Of a DNA stretch of 64,000 nucleotides, positions 52,079 through 61,029 are shown in pieces. The DNA comes from Rhodoferax sp. GTDB taxonomy: Bacteria > Pseudomonadota > Gammaproteobacteria > Burkholderiales > Burkholderiaceae_C. The stretch's first letter is position 1. Every line of letters starts with the position of its first letter. The stretch is from assembly GCF_012927445.1 (NCBI RefSeq), contig NZ_JABBPD010000008.1:372001-436000 (forward strand), in the 5' to 3' direction. The position numbers and the translations under genes were made by a program. The notes under the pieces were generated by a model. That model ran no database searches. It was not told the DNA's origin and saw only the letters and a program-made list of their open reading frames with translations.

Positions 52079-53573
52079 GCGTCAGTGACCAGGGGGTCTT
52101 CTGCCACGCCAGCACTTCTTCCTGTAGCAAATGAGCCGACTGTGGAAAGGTGTGGGCCCAACCCGGACGGCAGCCAATGGCAAAGTTGTTGGTAATTCCG
52201 ACCTCCCGCGTCAGATACAAGCCATTCAAATCCGGGTCACGCCGGGCGTGGCACAAAATAACGGCCAAGCGCAGAGCAAGCAACTGCTGCACAAAAATTT
52301 CGTCTTCAAAGTCCACTTCCAGCTTGCGCAGTTTTCCGCGGTGCCCCAGCACCAACAGGCTGAGCTTGTGCAGTTCGGATAAAGCGAAGCCCATGGCATC
52401 GGAATTGTCCAGAATATAGGCACCGTGCTTGTGGTAATCGCTGTGCGAGATCTGGCTGCCAATTTCATGCAACTGGGCGGCCCAGGCCAGCTTTCGGTTC
52501 AAGCGCTCATCGGTCTGGTTATCGGGCGCGGGGGTCTGGCTTTGCAATTGCGCAAACAGATGATTGGCCACTTTGCCCACGCGCAGGCCATGAACCGTGT
52601 CCGTGCCGAACTTGACGGCGAGGCGCTGCACCGACTTGGAGCGAACATCGGTCTGCTCTGACGTGCTGCCCAGCAAGTCAAATAACAGGCCGTGTCGAAG
52701 ACCACCGGTTGCTTGTTGCATTTGATCAATTTGCAGCAGATCAAATACCGCCCGCAAAATGCTCAAGCCGCCACCGATGACCGCCCGCCGGTCGTCTTTC
52801 ATGCCGGGCAGACGCAGTCGATCTGCACTTTGCGCGCTGATGAGCTTGTCCAGCAGCCAGTCCAAGCCTTCCCGGCTGACGCAGCCGCTGGGCCAACCGG
52901 CCGCGGTCAAGACATCGCCCACGGCGCCCACCGTGCCGGCCGAGCCGTAAGCCACGTCCCAGGCATCGCGCCGATAGGTATTGAGTGCTTCGTCCAGCAC
53001 GGCCTTGGCCGCAATTTCAGCCATTTCAAAGGCGTGCCGGGAGAATTGGTTATTCGGGAAATAGCGTGTGGACCATGCAATGCTGCCGACGCGATAGGAT
53101 TCCATTTGTTTGGGCTCAAAACCCTGACCCAGGATCAGCTCGGTCGAACGGCCGCCAATGTCAATTACCAAACGACGCTCATTCCCTTGGGGCAGGCCGT
53201 GGGCGACACCCTGGTAAATCAGCCGTGCTTCTTCCCGGCCGGAGATGACGTCAATGGGAAACCCGAGCATGGTGTTGGCCTGAACCAGAAATTCATCGCG
53301 GTTACGGGCTTCACGCAGGGTTTGTGTGGCCACCGCGCGAACTTCGCCACTGTTGAAGCCGGCCAGTCGCTCGCCAAAGCGGGCCAGGCAATCCCAACCC
53401 CGTTCCATGGCTTCCGTCGTCAGGTTGCGCTCGACATCCAGACCGTTGCCTTGGCGAACGGTTTCCTTCAAGTATTCGGTGCGGTAAAACTGACCGTGTT
53501 CAATGCGCCCAATTTCAAGGCGAAAACTGTTTGACCCCAAATCCACGGCCGCCAGGCGAGTTCCATCTTGCAT
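52065..53573 (-). CDS. ppx: Exopolyphosphatase (Ppx/GppA family)
   Basis: LAAVDLGSNSFRLEIGRIE...VRAVATQTLREARN...VIDIGGRSTELILGQG; HD-like C-terminus. Start at ATG 53573 preferred over 53636. Confidence 0.93.
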   Translation of the reverse strand: MQDGTRLAAVDLGSNSFRLEIGRIEHGQFYRTEYLKETVRQGNGLDVERNLTTEAMERGWDCLARFGERLAGFNSGEVRAVATQTLREARNRDEFLVQANTMLGFPIDVISGREEARLIYQGVAHGLPQGNERRLVIDIGGRSTELILGQGFEPKQMESYRVGSIAWSTRYFPNNQFSRHAFEMAEIAAKAVLDEALNTYRRDAWDVAYGSAGTVGAVGDVLTAAGWPSGCVSREGLDWLLDKLISAQSADRLRLPGMKDDRRAVIGGGLSILRAVFDLLQIDQMQQATGGLRHGLLFDLLGSTSEQTDVRSKSVQRLAVKFGTDTVHGLRVGKVANHLFAQLQSQTPAPDNQTDERLNRKLAWAAQLHEIGSQISHSDYHKHGAYILDNSDAMGFALSELHKLSLLVLGHRGKLRKLEVDFEDEIFVQQLLALRLAVILCHARRDPDLNGLYLTREVGITNNFAIGCRPGWAHTFPQSAHLLQEEVLAWQKTPWSLTLTDC

Positions 53574-53918
53574 CAATTGATTCCTGTTTTTTCGGTGTGC
53601 AGCATAGCACTCAGGCACGGCCTGTTTATCGATCATATTGTTTCGGCCTGGACGCTAGCGTTTGGGTGTGATCATGCTCAATGTGACGGACGATCAACTT
53701 CCAGTTTGTGTCGTGAAGTTTGATGGAAAAATCGCTCACATGAACCTATGCTGCTGCTGGCGTGTCCCCCAATCATCGCTGCTTGATGGCAAGCGGGCGG
53801 CTTTGGCGGGACTTTACACAGCCTGCCAACGATAGAGCAGTTTCGTGACGGCGTTATGACAAATGCCGCCGGGGCTCAAAAACCAGGGCTGGCGCTGGTT
53901 CTCAAGTTATTCATTGCG

Positions 53919-54371
53919 TTACTCCCGCAAAATGATCTGTCCCCGGATCTCCCCGTCCGGATGGGCGGCGGTGTGGACATTGACGTACCACGTGCCCGCC
54001 AGCAGGTCTTCCACTTGCGCCGGCGTCAGCGTCGCCTTGCCTTCCAGCGGGCTGTTGACCGCGCCAGTCATCGGCAAAGCGACTTTTGAGTTGAGGCCAA
54101 TGAGAGCCGGGCCATGAAAGTGGATGGCGGTGGCGGGGCCGCTCAAGCCGGTATAGGACAGCTTCCAGCGCAACAGTCTGGTTTTCTTGTCCAGCACGGC
54201 ATCCACGTGGCCGGTCGCCGGGGTGGCCACGGGTGGCACCTGGTTCATGCCGGTCATCTGGGTACTGAATGCCGCCAGGTGGGCGTTGGGTTGTAGCACG
54301 CTGCAGCCGGCCAGGGTAAAGGCAATGGCGGTGGTGGCCAGCACTGAGCGCACGGTACGATAAAAACGCAT
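53919..54371 (-). CDS. CHRD-domain secreted lipoprotein
   Basis: Lipobox FTLAGCS; AFSTQMTGMNQVPPV...TAIHFHGPA...GTWYVNVHTAAHPDGEIRGQI. Confidence 0.88.
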   Translation of the reverse strand: MRFYRTVRSVLATTAIAFTLAGCSVLQPNAHLAAFSTQMTGMNQVPPVATPATGHVDAVLDKKTRLLRWKLSYTGLSGPATAIHFHGPALIGLNSKVALPMTGAVNSPLEGKATLTPAQVEDLLAGTWYVNVHTAAHPDGEIRGQIILRE

Positions 54372-54507
54372 ATGTATTTCCTTCCGGTCATTTCGATGGA
54401 TCGAAATTTGAAAATCAGTGTAGGGCTCGGCGCAACGGGTTGGGCGCTTTCATGGTGGAATATTTGTAACAAAATATGCCGCTAGCCGCCGCCATTCCTG
54501 CGCTATA

Positions 54508-54526
54508 TGCTATTAATATAATAGCA
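54508..54526. repeat. Perfect palindrome, possible partial dispersed repeat copy R8
   Basis: TGCTATTA-ATA-TAATAGCA, matching the 5' stem of the repeat family; the downstream half is poorly conserved. Confidence 0.45.
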
Positions 54527-54679
54527 AATTATGGGCTGTTCGTGAGCGCCGATGGCTCGGCTGCAAATAAGCTAATAACAAAAGCATCGTTCTGGCGGGC
54601 GGGCCAGGCATGACAATTCTTATCTGTGGTTTGCCCTGCAAGCCCGTCAATCAACACCAACCGAACCGCGAGCATCGCC

Positions 54680-56032
54680 ATGAGCCCCGTCCAACGTCAT
54701 AGCCCGCCCAGTGACCAGAAATACTGGGACGAGGCGCTTGAAACCCAACCCCGCGCCGCGTGGGACGCCTTGAAGCTGCGCCTGCTGCAGGAACACCTGG
54801 CGCACGCTTACCAGAATTCGCCTTATTACCGCGCCAGTTTTGACGCGGCCGGCGTGCACCCCGATCAGGTCAAGAGCCTGGACGATATCCGGCGCTTCTC
54901 CTTCATCGACAAGCAAATCCTGCGCGAGCGCCAACTGGCCGTCCTGCCGTTTGGTGATCTGGTCGCCGTGCCCGAGCGCGACATTGTCTATATCTCGGCC
55001 TCCAGCGGCTCCACCGGCGTGCCGACCGCATCCCCGTTCACGGCACAAGACTTTGAAGACTGGATGGACTACGAAGCGCGCCAGTTCTGGTCCTCCGGCC
55101 TGCGCCCGGAAGACCGCTATTGCCATTCGCTGAACTTTTCGCTCTTTGTCGGCGGCCCCTGCGTGCTGGGTGCCCAGAAAGTGGGGGCCCTGTCGATCCA
55201 CGCCGGCACCGTGCCGTCCGAGCGCCTGCTCACCATCATCAGTCAGTTTCAGGCCACGGCCATCTGGACCACACCGTCTTACGCCTGGTATCTGGGGGAG
55301 ACGGCGGTCAAGCAAGGCATTGACCCGAAAAAAGACCTCAACATCAAACGCATTTTTGTCGCCGGCGAACCGGGTGGCTCGATCCCGGAAACCCGTCAGC
55401 GCATCGAGGCCTTGTGGGGCGCCGAGGTCTATGACTACTACGGCCTGTCCGACATCTTTGGCTCCTGCGCCGGCATGTGCGAGGAAAAAGACGGGCTGCA
55501 CTGGGCCGAGGACCACATCCTGGTGGAAGTGCTGGACCCCAAGACCAGTGAACCGGTGCCCGAGGGCGAGCGCGGTGAGATGGTGTTGACCACGCTGAAA
55601 AAAACGGCGCGGCCGATGATCCGTTTTCGGACCGGCGACATCGTCACCTTCACCTCCGCGCCCTGCAACTGCGGGCGCACCTCGATTCGGCTGAAGGGCG
55701 TGCACGGACGGCTGGACGACATGCTCATCATCAAGGGCGTCAATCTGTTTCCCAGCGATGTCGAATCCATCGCGCGCAAGGACCATGATTTTTCCGGCGA
55801 GTACAAGCTGATCGTGGAGCGGGTGAATCACCTGGACGTGCTGACGGTGGAGGTCGAGCGCTCCAACACCTTTGCCGGCCATGACGAGGAACTGGCGGCC
55901 CGTTTCAATGGCCATCTGAAATCGGTCACCGGGGCGACCGCCACGGTGCGCATCCTGCCGCCCGACGCCCTGCCGCGCGCCACGCACAAGGCCAAGCGGG
56001 TGGAAGACCGCAGAACCGGTGTCTGGGGCTGA
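54680..56032 (+). CDS. Phenylacetate-CoA ligase-like adenylating enzyme
   Basis: ISASSGSTGVPTASPFT; YYGLSDIFG; RTGDIVTFTSAPCNCGRTSIRLKGVHGRLDDMLIIKGVNLFPSDVE. Confidence 0.9.
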   Translation: MSPVQRHSPPSDQKYWDEALETQPRAAWDALKLRLLQEHLAHAYQNSPYYRASFDAAGVHPDQVKSLDDIRRFSFIDKQILRERQLAVLPFGDLVAVPERDIVYISASSGSTGVPTASPFTAQDFEDWMDYEARQFWSSGLRPEDRYCHSLNFSLFVGGPCVLGAQKVGALSIHAGTVPSERLLTIISQFQATAIWTTPSYAWYLGETAVKQGIDPKKDLNIKRIFVAGEPGGSIPETRQRIEALWGAEVYDYYGLSDIFGSCAGMCEEKDGLHWAEDHILVEVLDPKTSEPVPEGERGEMVLTTLKKTARPMIRFRTGDIVTFTSAPCNCGRTSIRLKGVHGRLDDMLIIKGVNLFPSDVESIARKDHDFSGEYKLIVERVNHLDVLTVEVERSNTFAGHDEELAARFNGHLKSVTGATATVRILPPDALPRATHKAKRVEDRRTGVWG

Positions 56033-56121
56033 GGCATATGCAAATAGCTATAAATTCGTTGGGGAAAGACGACGCAACCCCTACCATCGTGCCCTTATCT
56101 GTCTATTGGAGAAAACCCGTC

Positions 56122-57006
56122 ATGCGCTTCCAACCTCTTGTCTCAGCGGCTGCCCGCTCACTTGCCGTCATCGCCTTGGGCCTTGGCGTCGTCGCGGCCT
56201 CGGCGCAGATCACGCCCAAGACCATTGTTTTTGGCGTCGCCCCCGGCCCTTATGGCGACCTGATCAAGACCGCCATCCAGCCTGGACTGGAAAAGAAGGG
56301 CTACAAAGTCGTGGTCAAGGAATTCAGCGATTACGTCCAGCCCAATCTGGCACTGGCCAACAACAGCATCGACGCCAATCTGTTCCAGCACCGCCTGTAC
56401 CTGGACAAGTTCTCGGCCGACAAGGGCCTCAAACTGTCGCCGGTGATCAATGTGCCGACCGCCGGTCTGGGCATCTACTCGCACAAGATCAAGTCGCTCG
56501 ACCAGTTGAAGAAGGGCGACATCGTGACCCTGGCCAATGACCCGACCAACTTGGCACGCGCCCTGCGCCTCCTGGCCAAGGAGGGTTTGCTGACCTTCAA
56601 GAAGGACATCGACCCGGTTCAGGCGTCGGAAAAGGACATCGAGCAGAACCCGCGCGGACTGGTGTTCAAACCGCTGGAAGCGGCGCAACTGCCACGCACG
56701 CTCGACAGCGCTGCCGCCTCGGTGGTCAATGGCAACTTTGCCATTGCGGCGGGCCTCAGCCTGGCGAGCGCGCTCAAGCTGGAAGAGCTGGACGAGAACA
56801 TCAAGAACCTGGTCGCGGTGAAAACGGCTGACCTCGACAAGCCTTTTGTGCAGGACATCAAGCAAGTGATCGAATCGCCCGAGTTCCTGGCCGCGGTCGA
56901 TGATCCCAAACATATCTTCAAGGAATTCCAGAAGCCGGAGTGGATGAAAGCGAAAGCGGCCAAAGCCAGCGCTGGCGCCAAGGCCGCCAAAGCAGTCAAG
57001 AAATAA
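56122..57006 (+). CDS. metQ: MetQ/NlpA-family substrate-binding protein
   Basis: Signal peptide; IVFGVAPGPYGDLIKTAIQPGLEKKGYKVVVKEFSDYVQPNLALANNSIDANLFQH. Confidence 0.92.
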   Translation: MRFQPLVSAAARSLAVIALGLGVVAASAQITPKTIVFGVAPGPYGDLIKTAIQPGLEKKGYKVVVKEFSDYVQPNLALANNSIDANLFQHRLYLDKFSADKGLKLSPVINVPTAGLGIYSHKIKSLDQLKKGDIVTLANDPTNLARALRLLAKEGLLTFKKDIDPVQASEKDIEQNPRGLVFKPLEAAQLPRTLDSAAASVVNGNFAIAAGLSLASALKLEELDENIKNLVAVKTADLDKPFVQDIKQVIESPEFLAAVDDPKHIFKEFQKPEWMKAKAAKASAGAKAAKAVKK

Positions 57007-57086
57007 ACTGCTGTAAGCCACCCCGCAGACGGATCAGGCTTGACGCCCGGTCCGTTTTGTTTTTTGCGCTTTTTATCCCAGGCAAG

Positions 57087-58157
57087 ATGATCAAACTAGA
57101 CAATATTTCCGTCGATTTCGAGCTGCGCGGCCAGCAGGCGAAGGCGATCAAGGCCGTCGACCAGGTCTCGCTGCATATTCGACGCGGCGAGGTGTTCGGC
57201 ATTGTCGGCACCAGCGGCGCCGGCAAGAGCACGCTGCTGCGCACCATCAACCTGCTGGAGCGCCCGAATGCGGGCCGGGTGCTGGTGGACGGCGAGGACA
57301 TTACCGACCTGACCGGCAGCGCCTTGCGGTTGGAGCGGCACAAGATCGGCATGATCTTTCAGCACTTCAACCTGATGCACAACCGCACGGTGTTCGACAA
57401 CGCCGCCTTCGCCTTGCGCGTGGCGGGCAAGAGTGAAGCGGAAATCCAGCAGCGGGTGCCGGAAATCCTGAAGCTGGTCGGGCTGGAGGACAAAGCCCAG
57501 GCTTATCCCTCGCAACTGTCCGGCGGCCAGAAACAGCGCGTCGGCATCGCCCGCGCCGTGGCCAACCATCCCGCGGTGTTGCTGTGCGACGAGCCGACTT
57601 CGGCGCTGGACCTGGACACCTCGGCGGCGATTCTGGAGCTGCTCAAAGAGATCAATGTGCGCCTCGGCATCACCATCGTGCTGATCTCGCACGAAATGAG
57701 CGTGATCAAGAAAATTTGCAGCCGGGTCGCCGTCATGGCGGGCGGCCGGGTGGTGGAGCAGGGCGATGCGTTCGATATTTTTGCCACGCCGCAGGCGGAC
57801 TTCACCCGCCAGCTGGTGGCGCATACCTTCAACCTTGACATTCCGGAACACCTGATCGAGAACATTCCTGGGACCGTGCTGAAAGTGCTGTTTCTGGGGG
57901 ACAAGGCCGAGGATTCGGTGCTTTCTGCCACCTCGATCCGCTTTGGCGTGTCGGTCAATATCCTGCACGGCAAGATCGAATACATCGGCAGCCGCGCCGT
58001 CGGTTTGCTGGTGGTGCGGCTGGCCGACTTGCCGGCCGAGGTCGTGCCGCCAGAGCTGGCCGCGCCCTACGCCACACCTGCAGCGGCACGCATCGCTGCT
58101 GCCGTGCAATTTATCCGCGACAACGCAACGCAAGTAGAGGTTCTCCATGCTCATTGA
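57087..58157 (+). CDS. metN: Methionine-type ABC transporter ATPase with C-terminal NIL-like domain
   Basis: GTSGAGKST; LSGGQKQRVGIARAVANHPAVLLCDEPTSALD; ATG at 57087. Confidence 0.95.
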   Translation: MIKLDNISVDFELRGQQAKAIKAVDQVSLHIRRGEVFGIVGTSGAGKSTLLRTINLLERPNAGRVLVDGEDITDLTGSALRLERHKIGMIFQHFNLMHNRTVFDNAAFALRVAGKSEAEIQQRVPEILKLVGLEDKAQAYPSQLSGGQKQRVGIARAVANHPAVLLCDEPTSALDLDTSAAILELLKEINVRLGITIVLISHEMSVIKKICSRVAVMAGGRVVEQGDAFDIFATPQADFTRQLVAHTFNLDIPEHLIENIPGTVLKVLFLGDKAEDSVLSATSIRFGVSVNILHGKIEYIGSRAVGLLVVRLADLPAEVVPPELAAPYATPAAARIAAAVQFIRDNATQVEVLHAH

Positions 58158-58815
58158 CTGGTCATCCCTGGGTACCGATCTGGTCACCGCCTTTGGCGAA
58201 ACCTTCCTGATGGTCGGCATCGCCAGCGTGCTGGCCATTGTCATTGGCCTGCCGCTGGGTTTCTTGCTGCATGTCACCAGCCGCAAGCTGTTCTGGGCCA
58301 ACCGCTTTGCCAATGTTGCCGGTAACTTTCTGGTCAATCTGGTGCGCTCGGTGCCGTTCGTCATCCTGCTGGTGTTGCTGCTGCCGCTGACCCAGTGGGT
58401 GCTCGGTACCACCATCGGCCCGACGGCGGCGTCGGTGCCGCTGTCGCTGGCGGCCATCGTCTTCTACGCCCGCATGGTTGAAGCCTCGTTGTGCGAGGTT
58501 GACCCCGGCATCATCGAAGCGTCGCAGGCCTTCGGCGCCAGCCCGCTGCGCATCATCTGCACCGTGCTGTTTCCCGAAGCCTTGCCCGGTTTTCTGCGCG
58601 GTTTCACCGTGACGCTGATCAGCCTGATTGGCTTCTCGGCCATGGCCGGCATTGTGGGCGGCGGTGGCGTCGGCGATCTGGCCATCCGCTTTGGCTACTA
58701 CCGCTACCAGACCGACGTGATGGTGGTAACGGTGGTCGCCCTGGTGGTGCTGGTGCAGATTGTGCAAATGGGGGGCGACTGGCTGGCCCGCCATGCGGAC
58801 AAAAAAGACGTGTGA
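58147..58815 (+). CDS. metI: Methionine-type ABC transporter permease
   Basis: LVRSVPFVILLVLLLPLTQWVLGTTIGPTAASVPL...EASQAFGASPLRIICTVLFPEALPGFLRG. Confidence 0.95.
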   Translation: MLIDWSSLGTDLVTAFGETFLMVGIASVLAIVIGLPLGFLLHVTSRKLFWANRFANVAGNFLVNLVRSVPFVILLVLLLPLTQWVLGTTIGPTAASVPLSLAAIVFYARMVEASLCEVDPGIIEASQAFGASPLRIICTVLFPEALPGFLRGFTVTLISLIGFSAMAGIVGGGGVGDLAIRFGYYRYQTDVMVVTVVALVVLVQIVQMGGDWLARHADKKDV

Positions 58816-58872
58816 TTCAGCAGAACGGTGCGTCTGCGGCGCGCCGCAGCGCAAGGCCTGCTGTGGGTTGAG

Positions 58873-58932
58873 TTTTGCTACTTAATTAATAGCTTCTTAC
58901 GCAATGTGGACGAGGTCTGGAGTCTGTTTTTA
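58873..58932 (+). repeat. Dispersed repeat copy R5, 57 nt after the metI stop
   Basis: TTTTGCTACTTAATTAATAGCTTCTTACGCAATGTGGACGAGGTCTGGAGTCTGTTTTTA. Confidence 0.8.
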
Positions 58933-59080
58933 TATAAAAATAGGCTAACACGGCGGTCACTGAATCAATAGCAAGCCTGGATCGCTTCTGCGCTGCGCAA
59001 GCCATCACCGTCAATTCCACGGTGGCCGAAGGCAATGCGGCGTTGTTGTGGAGTGAGTTAATGATGTGGTTGATTTTCAT
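58886..59080 (-). CDS. Small ORF (64 aa), ATGA overlap with the upstream ATPase gene; doubtful
   Basis: MKINHIINSLHNNAALPSATVELTVMACAAQKRSRLAIDSVTAVLAYFYIKTDSRPRPHCVRSY; the C-terminus is read from repeat R5. Confidence 0.25.
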   Translation of the reverse strand: MKINHIINSLHNNAALPSATVELTVMACAAQKRSRLAIDSVTAVLAYFYIKTDSRPRPHCVRSY

Positions 59081-61029
59081 GGAGGTGAATCAACTTCGGC
59101 TTTTCGAAAGAGGAATTTTTCAATCAGTCTGCGTTCTTCGGATGGAAGAGCTAACAAAGCTTTGCTATTTGGGTCTTTATTAAGGAGCTCATAGGCATCG
59201 AACATTCGAGAGAAGGCACCGAGAGTTTTTTTAGTTTGACGGCTATTATTTCGTCCAATATATGCCTTAAAAAAGTATTCCATCCACTCGAGTTTTCGTG
59301 CCTGACTATCATCCTCTTCGGGGAACGCGAGCAGTAGGCCTGCAAATACATGCGCCCGATATGCTGCCAAAGCTTCAACCACCAGCGGAAGTAATCTTTT
59401 TCCTTCTTTGGGATTAATCGAATAGAGCTTGCTACCACAAGCTATTAACGCGGCAGCGAAAGCAACTGCATGACGTTTGTTAAATTTGATCTTGGAGATT
59501 GCGTGACCAAAGGATGTGGTGAGCTTATGAGCTAAGTTTTCGTCTGTTAGTAGCTCAGATTCGTTGGCAGACTGCAAAACTCGAATTCCCAACTCAACCC
59601 GCGCTAATGTGGCATCGCCACCAATTGCATCCAACTCATCCATTAGGCCAATGATCTCTTCAATGCTGCCGTGAGCGATAGCTGCCAGCAAATCCTTTTC
59701 GGTAGCCTGGACTTTGGGGTCTGTATTGCTTTCTCGTACCAGCGATAGCGCTTTCTCGATATAGCGCACATCAATACGGCGAAATGGTTCGGAATGGCTC
59801 AGCCAAGCCTGTAATTCATCCTCGGTGTACCAAATGCGCAAAATCTCCACGAACAAGTTGACCGGCCCGCCGCGTTGCTTCTTCACCTCCATGCACAGGC
59901 GCATGAGGGGCTCGCAGAGTTCGTAATAGCTTTCCCGTCCCTGCTCGATGGAGCGCACGTAGCGTTTGTCTTTGAGCTGCTTGAGTTGGCTGGAGCAAGT
60001 CTGGTGTGTGATGAAGCACGACTTGGCAATCAGTTTAACCGGCGCCGCGCCCCGGTAGTTCACCAGGTACTCCACGATCTTGCGTTGCTGGCCCGACAGC
60101 TCTTTCATGCGTGCCTGGTAGTAGGGCGTCAACTCATCGAGCGTGTGCATGAAAGCGGGCACCAGTTCGTCCAGCGCTTCCTTGCTTAAAAATTGGGCAA
60201 AGATGATGTAGATACGCGGGTTGCCTTCGGCGAGGTGATGGACGGCGCGAATGCGGGCCCGGCCCTCGGGCGTTTCAATGAAGGCGGCCAGACTTTCATC
60301 ACCCCGCTCCACGGCAATTTTGCCCAACAGGTTGACCACATCCTCAAACCCCAGTTCCTTAAGCGGCTCAATGTCAAAGAACCCGTAGAAGGCGGATTTG
60401 TGCAAGCTCACGCCCGCAAACAGGGACGGCGTGGTGCAGACCAGCACCATGTTGTTGTGGTTCTGAATGAAGGCGCGCCAGGCTTTCTGGCCCTGGTCAC
60501 CGAGTTGGTCAAACAGATCATCCAGGTTTTCCAGCAACACAAGGAGGCGTTTTGTGCCCAATACGTCTAGCAAAATGGACTCCGCCAGCTTTTCCGCTTC
60601 TTTGAGGCTTAACTCGTACAGGGGCGTGGTGCGCGCTTCAATTTCCAACTCGGGGTAGCTGGCGTCCAGTGTGCGCAGGATGCGCAGCACCAGTTCAAAG
60701 AAACTCGTCACACCCCATTCTTCTTCGCGCATCCAGGCAATCAGGGCTTTGTCCTGGGCCTCTGGGGTTTGTGTCAAGCGGTGGTGGAGCAAGGAGATCA
60801 GGTGGGTTTTGCCGATACCCCGGGGGCCGACAAACAGGGTGTGGTGGCTGCTGCCTGTGCGCAGACTGTCCATCACGTTGTCCAGGCAGCGTGCAAGGAC
60901 GGGTTCGCGTTGCACAAGCATGGCTTCCAGGGTTTCCGGCGCCATCAAGCTGGGGGTGAAATGCGACAAGTAGAGGGCCTTGCCCGCCAGCGTTGACTCG
61001 GTTGCGTTCGTGCGTGACTCGGTGCTCAT
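59077..61029 (-). CDS. STAND/AAA-like P-loop ATPase with winged helix and alpha-helical C-terminal region
   Basis: Walker A VGPRGIGKTHLI; Walker B RLLVLLENLDDLF; wHTH-like PVKLIAKSCFITHQTCSSQLKQLKDKRYVRSIEQGRESYYEL; ~230 aa helical tail. Start ATG 61029 (MSTESRTN). Confidence 0.85.
   Translation of the reverse strand: MSTESRTNATESTLAGKALYLSHFTPSLMAPETLEAMLVQREPVLARCLDNVMDSLRTGSSHHTLFVGPRGIGKTHLISLLHHRLTQTPEAQDKALIAWMREEEWGVTSFFELVLRILRTLDASYPELEIEARTTPLYELSLKEAEKLAESILLDVLGTKRLLVLLENLDDLFDQLGDQGQKAWRAFIQNHNNMVLVCTTPSLFAGVSLHKSAFYGFFDIEPLKELGFEDVVNLLGKIAVERGDESLAAFIETPEGRARIRAVHHLAEGNPRIYIIFAQFLSKEALDELVPAFMHTLDELTPYYQARMKELSGQQRKIVEYLVNYRGAAPVKLIAKSCFITHQTCSSQLKQLKDKRYVRSIEQGRESYYELCEPLMRLCMEVKKQRGGPVNLFVEILRIWYTEDELQAWLSHSEPFRRIDVRYIEKALSLVRESNTDPKVQATEKDLLAAIAHGSIEEIIGLMDELDAIGGDATLARVELGIRVLQSANESELLTDENLAHKLTTSFGHAISKIKFNKRHAVAFAAALIACGSKLYSINPKEGKRLLPLVVEALAAYRAHVFAGLLLAFPEEDDSQARKLEWMEYFFKAYIGRNNSRQTKKTLGAFSRMFDAYELLNKDPNSKALLALPSEERRLIEKFLFRKAEVDSPP

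Noticed and set aside
53674-53835. 53-aa ORF between ppx and the CHRD gene (MLNVTDDQLPVCVVKFDGKIAHMN...)
   Set aside because: Short, no clear ribosome-binding site, no recognisable family.
54647-55987. 446-aa minus-strand ORF
   Set aside because: Antisense shadow of the PaaK-like gene.
57096-58457. 453-aa minus-strand ORF
   Set aside because: Antisense shadow of metN-metI; no recognisable domain.
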